Source of the DNA: JL08 sp039969355
GTDB lineage: Bacteria; Pseudomonadota; Alphaproteobacteria; Rhodobacterales; Rhodobacteraceae
DNA length: 64,000 nt
Direction: 5' to 3'
Assembly (NCBI GenBank): GCA_039969355.1
Contig: JBDVOA010000018.1
Coordinates: forward strand, 209,096-273,095
Within the stretch, counting starts at the first letter, position 1, and each line of letters starts with the position of its first letter. The notes under the pieces are model-generated. The model was not told the origin of the DNA, made no database searches, and worked only from the letters and a program-made list of their open reading frames with translations. The translations under genes were made by a program, and so were the position numbers. This document shows positions 52,936 to 59,846 of the stretch, in pieces.

Positions 52936-54263
52936 GAATATCAAATCTAACTCGCACAGATTACCCACGAGACTTTGAATTTGGTATCGCCACGTCAGCC
53001 TATCAGATTGAGGGACACGGTTTTGGAGGTGCCGGTCGCACCCATTGGGACGACTTCGCAGAAACCCCCGGCAATGTTGTGCGGGGCGAGAACGGAATGA
53101 TCGCTTGTGACCATTATCACCGTTACGAAGAAGACTTTGACCTGATCCAGGCGGCGGGCCTTGACTGCTACCGTTTTTCAACGAGTTGGGCACGCGTATT
53201 GCCCGACGGGCGCGGCGAGGTAAATCAAGAGGGTCTGGATTACTATGACCGGTTGACTGACGCCCTTTTGGAACGCGACATCAAACCCTGTGCAACGCTC
53301 TACCACTGGGAGCTTCCCTCGACCCTGAGTGATCTGGGGGGGTGGCGCAACCGGGATATCGCGGGCTGGTTTGCCGATTTCACCAACATCATCATGGGCC
53401 GGATCGGTGACAGAATGCATTCGGTTGCCCCAATAAACGAACCTTGGTGCGTCGGTTGGCTTAGCCATTTTCTGGGTCAGCACGCGCCGGGGTTGAGAGA
53501 TATCAGAGCCACTGCCCGCGCCATGCATCATGTTCTTTTGGCGCATGGGAGTGCGATTGAGGTCATGCGCAGTTTGGGTATGACCAACCTCGGTGCCGTC
53601 TTCAATATGGAATGGGCAAATCCAGCGGAAGAAACGCCAGAGGCCCTTCGCGCTGCACAGACCTATGACGCCTATTACAACCGTTTTTTCATAGGCGGAG
53701 TAATGAAAGGGGAATACCCGCCTCAAGCGCTGGAAGGACTGGGCCCTCATTTGCCAATTGGCTGGCAGGATGACTTTGAAACCATCACACAAAAAGTGGA
53801 TTGGTGCGGGCTTAATTACTACACCAGAAAGAACATCCGACCCGCATCCGGAAATTGGCCGGGTCTTGTCGAAGTCGACGGGCCGCTCTCCAAAACCGAA
53901 ATGGATTGGGAAATATACCCTTCAGGGTTGTCAGAGTTCCTTGTCCGCATCGCAAATGAGTACACTGGTGATCTGCCAATTTATGTGACCGAAAACGGAA
54001 TGGCCAACGCTGATAGGATTGAAAACGGTGAGGTGATTGACACAAAGCGTTCGGAGTTCATCGCGGTGCATCTGAACGAAGTGCGCAAGGTCATAGAACA
54101 GGGCGTTCCGATCGCAGGCTACTTTCTCTGGTCCCTTCTGGATAACTACGAATGGGCACTTGGCTATGACAAACGGTTTGGATTGGTACACGTCGATTTT
54201 GAAACGTTGAACCGGCAACCAAAGCAATCATTTCATGAACTTGCTGCGTTTTTGCAGCGTTGA
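52932..54263 (+). CDS. Beta-glucosidase, GH1 family
   Basis: A 443-residue cytoplasmic GH1 enzyme that cleaves beta-glucosides with retention. The N-terminal signature FEFGIATSAYQIEGHGFGG is present, the acid/base is Glu170 in APINEPWCVGW, and the nucleophile is Glu354 in YVTENGMAN. NYYTRKNI, and WSLLDNYEWALGYDKRFG near the C-terminus, line the glucose site. The ATG at 52932 overlaps the aglR stop (ATGA), so it is translationally coupled to the regulator. Putting a beta-glucosidase in the alpha-glucoside regulon is a known Rhodobacterales arrangement. Confidence 0.93.
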   Translation: MRISNLTRTDYPRDFEFGIATSAYQIEGHGFGGAGRTHWDDFAETPGNVVRGENGMIACDHYHRYEEDFDLIQAAGLDCYRFSTSWARVLPDGRGEVNQEGLDYYDRLTDALLERDIKPCATLYHWELPSTLSDLGGWRNRDIAGWFADFTNIIMGRIGDRMHSVAPINEPWCVGWLSHFLGQHAPGLRDIRATARAMHHVLLAHGSAIEVMRSLGMTNLGAVFNMEWANPAEETPEALRAAQTYDAYYNRFFIGGVMKGEYPPQALEGLGPHLPIGWQDDFETITQKVDWCGLNYYTRKNIRPASGNWPGLVEVDGPLSKTEMDWEIYPSGLSEFLVRIANEYTGDLPIYVTENGMANADRIENGEVIDTKRSEFIAVHLNEVRKVIEQGVPIAGYFLWSLLDNYEWALGYDKRFGLVHVDFETLNRQPKQSFHELAAFLQR

Positions 54264-54354
54264 CCGCCCATTCCCGGTTAACGGTTTCAATGCGCTGTTA
54301 AGCAGCGATCGCGCGGACGATTGTGTGGCCAACTTGATTCAGCTGCGTCTCTTT

Positions 54355-54564
54355 ATGACAACTCACATGAGCTACGATAAATACCTGCTGGAAGAATCTG
54401 TGGCCGAAATCCGCGAGCACTGGAAAGGGCCATTTCACTTTGGCGCGCCAGACGGAATTGTGGTCAACGTGACCAAAGATCAGATTTGGGGTCGCGAATG
54501 GGCAAGTTCTGAACTACTGGCATCCACTTCTGGGTCGCTTAACAAAAAAAAAGAGGGAGCCTGA
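54355..54564 (+). CDS. Small hypothetical protein or gene remnant
   Basis: A possible 69-residue frame beginning MTTHMSYDKYLLEESVAEI and containing DGIVVNVTKDQIWGREWA. The middle looks protein-like and runs into a Lys-rich end just before a terminator. The family is not recognised. It could be a remnant, since the open frame extends back to 54235 into the beta-glucosidase end. The surrounding 449 bases (54264-54712) contain nothing else except the terminator. Confidence 0.3.
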   Translation: MTTHMSYDKYLLEESVAEIREHWKGPFHFGAPDGIVVNVTKDQIWGREWASSELLASTSGSLNKKKEGA

Positions 54565-54577
54565 AAGCCGGCTCCCT
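54554..54577 (+). terminator. Rho-independent terminator
   Basis: AGGGAGCC (54554-54561) pairs with GGCTCCCT (54570-54577) around an eight-base loop, preceded by an A-run and followed by TTCATCTTTT. It closes the aglR-beta-glucosidase transcript and could also work from the opposite strand for the cytochrome operon. Confidence 0.75.
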
Positions 54578-54712
54578 TTCATCTTTTGGCGCGAAAGTTG
54601 TAGGATGGGGGGTGACCGAATTTCAGCGATGCGAGGGAATAACCTTGCACTCGTCAGCCGAGGACGGTTGGAGAACCCTAACCGAGGCCAGTATAAACTC
54701 CCCTGATGAGAC

Positions 54713-55147
54713 TCACTGATGCGACGGATTTCTTCCAGCTTGGATTTCCTGAACACGTTCGGGCCACGTTGAGCGAATGTAGGACAGAGTATCCCAGATT
54801 TCATTGTCGGACATTGCATCCGAAAATCCGGGCATTCCGCTTTTGAAATTGGTGATACCCCGCTCCGCCAATGCACCTTGCCCGCCGAGCTTCGTATAGC
54901 TGAAGAGCAGTTGGTTGTTATGGTGCCAGGTGTGCCCGGTCTCGTCGTGCGGAGGCGCAGGCAATGTCCCGTCATCGTTCGGACGTTGCCAGTTCGGTTG
55001 CCCCTGAAGCTTGGTACCGTGGCATGAGGCACATTGCTCAGCATATAGCGTCTGGCCTCGAAAGATATTACGACCGTCGAGTTCGTGACCAGCAAATGTG
55101 AATGTCGGGAGCAGGATTGAGGCGAGGAATGTGATCCGGCTGATCAT
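54713..55147 (-). CDS. Exported mono-haem cytochrome c
   Basis: A 144-residue protein with a Sec signal peptide (residues 1-20) and one haem site CASCH (39-43). The likely distal ligand is Met105 in FKSGMPGFSD. ELDGRNIFRGQTLYAEQCASCHG is typical of class I cytochromes that accept electrons from periplasmic oxidases. The ATG overlaps the multicopper oxidase stop (55144-55147), so the two are coupled. The final two His (residues near 143) form NPSHQ at the end; no function is implied. Confidence 0.85.
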   Translation of the reverse strand: MISRITFLASILLPTFTFAGHELDGRNIFRGQTLYAEQCASCHGTKLQGQPNWQRPNDDGTLPAPPHDETGHTWHHNNQLLFSYTKLGGQGALAERGITNFKSGMPGFSDAMSDNEIWDTLSYIRSTWPERVQEIQAGRNPSHQ

Positions 55148-56454
55148 GTGACCTCCACCCACGTTTTCATGCCTGTGGCCGAGTGTCCGAGCATGTGGCA
55201 GTGCAACAGCCATTTTCCGGGGTTGTCTAAGACGCAGAGTATGTCTCTGCTCTCTCGTGAATCGACCAGTGACGTATCACGGAGGTGACCGAGTGATCCA
55301 TCGTCGGCGACTTCGTAGAAGTGCTGTCCGTGCAAGTGAATTCCATGAGGAAATGAGGTGTCGTTCACCAATGAAATCTGAACAGCGGTACCACGGTCTA
55401 CCTTCAGCCATGGTTCATCTGGAATGTCTGAGACCCCGTTAAAAGACCAGATATCCTTACCTGGATGTTGCCCACCCATGGCACCGCCTTGCATTCGGAG
55501 TGTTTCGCGGCGGGCTCGTTCGCCTCTTGGTTTTACGACACCGTTCGACGGAAGGGGCGAAATCTCCGAGGTTCGTGGAGAGGGATTGGCCCCATCGACT
55601 GCGATAGAACCCAGGGCATAGTCATCCTGACCGGTCCAGAAGCCGAACTCGATGGCGTCTGAAACGTCGCCGATGATGTCGGCCCGTTGTGCGGGAGCCA
55701 ATGTGATGGTCTCAATCTCTTCAAGTTGTTCGAGGGGCATACCGTCGAGAGCGACAAGCTTGCCTGCGATCCCCGACAAATCGACCGAAAAGACCCGGGC
55801 ATTCGCCGTGTTTATCAATCTGAGACGAACACGATCACCGCGTCGCACAGAGGGCTGAGAAGGAATGACCTTCGCATAATTCCCCATTCGACCCCCATGG
55901 GCGAAATGGAACATGGCATCGAAGTCGTCGATGAACACGGCGTCCTCACCTAGCCGCCAATCGTCCACAATGACGATGATGTCGGCGTCCACATCCGGAG
56001 GCGTAATTTCCTCCACGACGAGAGGGCCATAAAGCCCCCTGGCGACCTGCTCCCAGGACCGGCTGTGGGAATGATACCAGAAAGTCCCTGCGTCTGGGGC
56101 AACGAAGCGGTACTCAAAGTCTCCGCCGTCAGGAACGGCGCTCTGGGTGAGACCAGGGACACCGTCCATGCTGTTGGCGATACGGATACCGTGCCAATGC
56201 ACGGACGAGTCTTGGCCGGTCCGGTTCTCAAAGGACACTGCAAGCTCATCGCCTTGCCGCACTTTGAAAAGTGGGCCCGGAGTGCTGCCGTTGAAACCAA
56301 GTGATGGAGTCGGTCCGTAGTCAGCGAACTCCCCGGCGAGAATTTGGGTGAGCACCGGCTCTGCCCTCAAACGGAGATTTCCGGCCATACCCAGTGACGG
56401 AGCAACGGCTATTGCTGCTGACGACGCCAGGAATGTTCTTCTCGATATCGACAT
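55144..56454 (-). CDS. Tat-exported multicopper oxidase
   Basis: A 436-residue three-domain multicopper oxidase. A twin-arginine signal is at residues 4-24 (SRRTFLASSAAIAVAPSLG). All four copper motifs are present: HWHG (86-89), YHSH (127-130), HGIHLHGQHF near residue 373 and HCHMLGHSATGM near 417, with the type 1 Cys inside the last one. Relatives oxidise Cu(I) or phenols; no Met-rich insertion like that of CueO is seen, so cuprous oxidase activity is not assured. It lies between a c556-type cytochrome (one base apart) and a class I cytochrome, which suggests electrons pass between copper and haem proteins. Confidence 0.9.
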   Translation of the reverse strand: MSISRRTFLASSAAIAVAPSLGMAGNLRLRAEPVLTQILAGEFADYGPTPSLGFNGSTPGPLFKVRQGDELAVSFENRTGQDSSVHWHGIRIANSMDGVPGLTQSAVPDGGDFEYRFVAPDAGTFWYHSHSRSWEQVARGLYGPLVVEEITPPDVDADIIVIVDDWRLGEDAVFIDDFDAMFHFAHGGRMGNYAKVIPSQPSVRRGDRVRLRLINTANARVFSVDLSGIAGKLVALDGMPLEQLEEIETITLAPAQRADIIGDVSDAIEFGFWTGQDDYALGSIAVDGANPSPRTSEISPLPSNGVVKPRGERARRETLRMQGGAMGGQHPGKDIWSFNGVSDIPDEPWLKVDRGTAVQISLVNDTSFPHGIHLHGQHFYEVADDGSLGHLRDTSLVDSRESRDILCVLDNPGKWLLHCHMLGHSATGMKTWVEVT

Positions 56455-56455
56455 A

Positions 56456-56893
56456 TTACTGACGATAGACCGAATGACACGACTTGCAATTCGCCCCGAG
56501 TGCGCTCATCGCCGCATTCAAGTCCGAAGGTTCGTTGATAGAAGTCGAAAAGCCTGTAGCGATGGCTTCGAGTTTAACCGCCTTGGTTGCAAAGTCCTCG
56601 AAGTTGGTCCAAATCTCGGGCCGTGCTTCGGACTTCGGGTCTGTCTCATTGGCTTCAAACAATTCTGGCGCTGCCGAGGCATGTTCCGCGAGTGTCGCAG
56701 CAGCCGTCCTTGCAATGGCAGCGTCAAACTCCGTAGCGCCCTTCGCCATCTGGCCGAGTGTTTTCATATTCTCAGCAATTGCACTCATCCCGTCCATTCG
56801 AGCTTTCACCGCGGGATTCTGAACACCCTGGTGGGCCAGAGCAGCAGTTGCTGTAACGAGTGCAATGCCAAATACAAAGTATTTCCGTTTCAT
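56456..56893 (-). CDS. Cytochrome c556/c-prime-type protein
   Basis: A 145-residue periplasmic protein with a signal peptide (ending ALA-HQ near residue 21) and a haem site CKSCH at residues 136-140, near the C-terminus, as in the four-helix class II cytochromes. Conserved helix stretches are VKARMDGMSAIAENMKTLGQM and PEIWTNFEDF. Class II cytochromes are often found beside copper or superoxide systems. It lies one base from the multicopper oxidase gene. Confidence 0.88.
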   Translation of the reverse strand: MKRKYFVFGIALVTATAALAHQGVQNPAVKARMDGMSAIAENMKTLGQMAKGATEFDAAIARTAAATLAEHASAAPELFEANETDPKSEARPEIWTNFEDFATKAVKLEAIATGFSTSINEPSDLNAAMSALGANCKSCHSVYRQ

Positions 56894-56908
56894 GTCTTAT
56901 TCTCTTCT

Positions 56909-57361
56909 TCAGTTGATACCGTTGGCCCGCTGCAATTCCCTTACATAGGCAATGATCATGGTCATGTCACCTCGGGTAAGGCCCTCAACGGAAGGCATGT
57001 TCCCAAACTGCCAATGGTGCTGACGAACCCCAAGGGTCACCGCTCTTTGGAATGACTCATCAGCGTGGTGTGACGGCTCGTAGATTTTGTGGACAAGAGG
57101 CGGTGCAACATCGGCTTTTCCTATGGCGTTGAAACCGTGACAGTCCACGCATTTCGCTTCGAACACCACCTTTCCAACCCGAGCGTTGGCCGACAGAGTA
57201 TCGGGAACGATAATCTCGACAACTGTCGTTGTGGGTCCAACGGGGACCTGTGCGACCGGGCCGTCGGAACCCATCGTAAACCAGTAGGCAAAGCCACCGA
57301 CGCCTAGTAGAACAAAAAATATCTGCACTGCTCGCATTGGATGATCCGTAGACTTTTTCAA
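56909..57361 (-). CDS. Membrane-anchored mono-haem cytochrome c
   Basis: A 150-residue protein with an uncleaved or weak N-terminal membrane helix (residues 9-28, AVQIFFVLLGVGGFAYWF), one haem site CVDCH (71-75) and a likely ligand Met122 in FGNMPSVEGL. GKVVFEAKCVDCHGFNAIGK is a class I cytochrome stretch. First gene of the minus-strand operon with c556, multicopper oxidase and a second class I cytochrome. The start could also be the Met at residue 9. Confidence 0.85.
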   Translation of the reverse strand: MKKSTDHPMRAVQIFFVLLGVGGFAYWFTMGSDGPVAQVPVGPTTTVVEIIVPDTLSANARVGKVVFEAKCVDCHGFNAIGKADVAPPLVHKIYEPSHHADESFQRAVTLGVRQHHWQFGNMPSVEGLTRGDMTMIIAYVRELQRANGIN

Positions 57362-57449
57362 GTATTAGAGTTTCCAGTAGGTGGAAGGTCAACCTAGTAG
57401 ACCTGAAGCTTTCGTGAGCGCGAATCTGGATTGAAGTCATTGATCTCGC

Positions 57450-58307
57450 ATGAGTTTGCGAGAACGAGTAGGACTGAATTTGCAAAACCTGAGGCGTTCA
57501 CGCGACCTGAGCCAGGAAAAGCTTGCCCTGATGGCCGAAATTGATCGCGGCTATGTCGGCAAGATCGAAAACGCGCATTATTCTGTGTCCGTTGAGGCGA
57601 CACCTCAGGGTGGCCCGCTCGATGTCCGCATCCGCACCGTGGTCTACAACGAAAACCAGGTGTTTCGGATCGAAACCGATCTGCGCCATGCGACGACGAT
57701 CCATTTTGAGGCGGGGGAGCGGTTCGAGGCGGTCATCGTCAGCGATACCGAGAGCTTTCAGGTCGATCCGATCCCCGAGCTCGGCAATGTGCTGACCATC
57801 AAACCGCATGTCGCGGGTGCCTCGACAAATATGACAGTGATCACCAACCGCCGAACCTATTCCTTCCACCCGCGCGAGGGCTCGATCCCCAACAGAACCG
57901 GCATGTTCTTTGAGATGCGCTTCCGCTACCCCGAAGATGAACGCCGCGCTACCGCCGCCGCGTCCCAGCCCAAGGGCTACGAGGCACCGCGCAACTACAA
58001 CTACCGAGTTGCGGGAGAGGGTGATTTCCGCCCGACGCATAATCATGACGACGGAACGTATACGTATTCCGTCTTCCCCGAAAACGGTCGACAGCCCGCG
58101 TTGTTCAAGGCCGATGACCAGGGCCGCGAGCGCACGGTCAACTGGACCCAGCAAGGCAACACCGTCCGCGTCCTTGGCGTGAATACCTACTGGACCCTGC
58201 GCATTGGCGAGGACGCTACCAGTTATCACGCGCTCCACAAATTCACTCTTTTCTCTCGCATAGCTCAATCGATCATTTCGGTGAAGCTCGCTCAATTTGA
58301 CTTTTAG
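57450..58307 (+). CDS. Chimeric ORF: XRE helix-turn-helix head fused in frame to VirB9/TrbG
   Basis: An open frame of 285 residues with three parts. Residues 1-48 are the N-terminal helix-turn-helix of a small XRE regulator (LNLQNLRRSRDLSQEKLALM, then IDRGYVGKIENAHYSVSV). Residues 49-257 are the mature part of a VirB9/TrbG conjugation channel protein (GGPLDVRIRTVVYNENQVFR, ITNRRTYSFHPREG, YNYRVAGEGDFRPTHNHDDG, VNTYWTLRIGEDAT). The last 28 residues are antisense of a GrpB fragment. The VirB9 signal peptide and C-terminus are lost, so secretion is impossible. It is most likely a recombination product rather than a working gene, though the frame is intact. Confidence 0.65.
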   Translation: MSLRERVGLNLQNLRRSRDLSQEKLALMAEIDRGYVGKIENAHYSVSVEATPQGGPLDVRIRTVVYNENQVFRIETDLRHATTIHFEAGERFEAVIVSDTESFQVDPIPELGNVLTIKPHVAGASTNMTVITNRRTYSFHPREGSIPNRTGMFFEMRFRYPEDERRATAAASQPKGYEAPRNYNYRVAGEGDFRPTHNHDDGTYTYSVFPENGRQPALFKADDQGRERTVNWTQQGNTVRVLGVNTYWTLRIGEDATSYHALHKFTLFSRIAQSIISVKLAQFDF

Positions 58308-58395
58308 GCATCCATACTCTTTCGCTAGTGCTGAATTATTTCTAAGCGCGTCTCTAAAACACAAGAATCGCTCGATGGATGGACTGCCGCGTGAG
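58219..58395 (-). pseudogene. GrpB/UPF0157 C-terminal remnant
   Basis: On the minus strand this stretch reads IERFLCFRDALRNNSALAKE followed by YGCLKVKLSELHRND and EKSEFVERVI, which matches the C-terminal segment of GrpB-family proteins (LxFRDYLRxxP...AKxxFVExxL). The N-terminal nucleotidyltransferase-like part is absent, and the stretch is fused head-on to the VirB9 end at about 58218. Non-functional. Confidence 0.55.
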
Positions 58396-58464
58396 ACAAA
58401 GTGGACCTGTCGCGGTTTGATGCCGCTCCTTTGATAGCATTTACTGCACCAAAGGAGACTGACT

Positions 58465-58545
58465 ATGGGACTGAAGCGGACGGACGAATTTCGCAAGGAT
58501 GCGGTGCGCATCGCACTGACCAGTGGGTTGAAGCGCAAGCAAGTT
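58465..58545 (+). pseudogene. Transposase orfA N-terminal fragment
   Basis: The ATG at 58465, behind an AAAGGAG site, starts MGLKRTDEFRKDAVRIALTS and is a transposase orfA N-terminus (helix-turn-helix of an IS3-like element). After about 27 residues the frame runs into antisense of an IstA fragment, so the rest of this element is gone. The DNA just upstream (about 58397-58430) may be its terminal repeat. Confidence 0.6.
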
Positions 58546-58804
58546 GCTCGTAAAGCCTCACGGCCGTTCGCCGTTCCCGGTGTGGTCGCTTCTGGTCCTG
58601 ATCGAACAGGTCCTGAAGCCGAAGATCAAACCCGTTGCACAGTTTGTGCCGAACCGGCGGGGCCTGGCGCTGGTAGCTCGGCGGGCTCTCATCCTTCAGA
58701 TACTTCTTGATCGTGTTCCGCGATAATCCTGTCGACCGCGCAACAGACCGGATACTGCGCCCTTCAACCAGCACCCACAGACGGATCTTCGATACACTTT
58801 CCAT
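58541..58804 (-). pseudogene. IS21-family IstA N-terminal fragment
   Basis: On the minus strand the frame from the ATG at 58804 reads MESVSKIRLWVLVEGRSIRS then VARSTGLSRNTIKKYLKDES, and RERRTAVRLYEQL, a typical N-terminal DNA-binding part of IS21 transposases. It stops matching at about 58541, exactly where the orfA fragment begins. The DDE catalytic domain and IstB are missing. Confidence 0.7.
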
Positions 58805-58857
58805 CAATAACACCTGCTCTTTCCTCCGCACTTGAAGCGCAGATACTAACGAAACAG

Positions 58858-58904
58858 GTGGGTCAATTTTACTTGCTCATAACCCACCCAAGTGGGTCAA
58901 TTTT
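58858..58904. repeat. Terminal direct repeats of the IS21-like element
   Basis: GTGGGTCAATTTT occurs at 58858-58870 and again at 58892-58904, 34 bases apart. IS21 elements carry such repeated transposase-binding sites at their ends, and these lie directly upstream of the IstA fragment, which reads away from them. Confidence 0.6.
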
Positions 58905-59005
58905 GCATGCCGATTCACACGTATGAGAGGTGCCTGGGTAATCCCCCCGATCTTAGGGGGATGCGGAAGTAGAATTTTCTCGGAAGGATGAACGAGGAGA
59001 TTCTG

Positions 59006-59593
59006 ATGAAAAAGACACGATTTACCGAAGCGCAGATCATGAGTGTGTTGCGCCAGATGGAGGGCGGTGTGCCTGCCGCTGAGCTGTGCCGCGAGCACGG
59101 GATGAGCAGCGCCACACTGTACAAATGGCGGGCGAAGTATGGCGGCATGGATGCGAGCCTGATCAGCGAGATGAAGGCCATGGCCGAGGAGAACCGGCGC
59201 CTGAAGCGCATGTATGCCGACGTCAGCATGCAGAACGATCTGCTCAAGGAGGCTTTGGGAAAAAGTGATACGGCCAGCGAACCGCCGCCCGCTGGCCGAG
59301 AGAGCGGTGGTGATGAAGGGCGTCAGAGTTGCGCTGGCGTGTCGGGCATTCTTTGTCAGCGAGACCTGCTACCGCTACAGCCCGAAACTCAACGACGAGA
59401 ACGAGCAGATCGCCGACCTGCTGCTGGGGCTAACGAAGACAAAGAAGAGCTTGGGCTTTGGCCTGTGTTTCCTGTACCTGCGCAACGTCCAGGGACATGG
59501 CTGGAACCACAAGCGTGTCTACCGGATCTACCGCGAACTGGAACTGAACCTGCGGATCAAGCCCCGCAAGCGGTTGAAGCGGGACAAGCCTGA
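59006..59593 (+). CDS. IS3-family transposase OrfA (runs on past its normal stop)
   Basis: OrfA of an IS407-like IS3 element. MKKTRFTEAQIMSVLRQMEG and EHGMSSATLYKWRAKYGGMD form the helix-turn-helix, then a Leu-rich coiled coil (EENRRLKRMYADVSMQND). The ATG at 59006 follows GAGGAGA; the ATG at 58988 is an alternative. The matching part ends near residue 90. At that point the sequence is GGGAAAAAGTGA; with one more A the frame would end GKK-stop and create the usual A6G slippage site. This suggests a one-base loss, after which the frame reads meaninglessly to 59593. Confidence 0.75.
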   Translation: MKKTRFTEAQIMSVLRQMEGGVPAAELCREHGMSSATLYKWRAKYGGMDASLISEMKAMAEENRRLKRMYADVSMQNDLLKEALGKSDTASEPPPAGRESGGDEGRQSCAGVSGILCQRDLLPLQPETQRRERADRRPAAGANEDKEELGLWPVFPVPAQRPGTWLEPQACLPDLPRTGTEPADQAPQAVEAGQA

Positions 59594-59846
59594 CGCGCTG
59601 CAGGTGCCTGAAGCGCCGAATGAGGTCTGGTCCATGGACTTCATGGCCGACCGGCTCGACGACGGTCGTCAGTTCCGGCTGCTGAACGTGCTGGATGATT
59701 TCAACCGCGAGGGCCTGGGCATCGAGGTCGACTTCTCGCTGCCTGCCGAGCGGGTGGTCCGGGCGCTGAACCAGATCATCGAATGGCGTGGCGCTCCAAA
59801 GAAGATCTGGGTCGACAACGGCCCTATGGGCGGAATAACTGGCTGA
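59214..59846 (+). pseudogene. IS3-family transposase OrfB, 5' part
   Basis: From about 59265 this frame carries OrfB: VRVALACRAFFVSETCYRYS, then VQGHGWNHKRVYRIYREL (the HTH_21 part), then EVWSMDFMADRLDDGRQF with the first catalytic Asp. It breaks after IWVDNGP, which holds the second Asp, at the IS1111 insertion (59825). The continuation is at 61458-61724. Broken gene. Confidence 0.8.

Noticed and set aside
57498..58538. A 346-codon minus-strand frame spanning the VirB9 region
   Set aside because: Only the part at 58219-58395 matches a family (GrpB). The remainder is antisense of VirB9, so one long gene is not credible.
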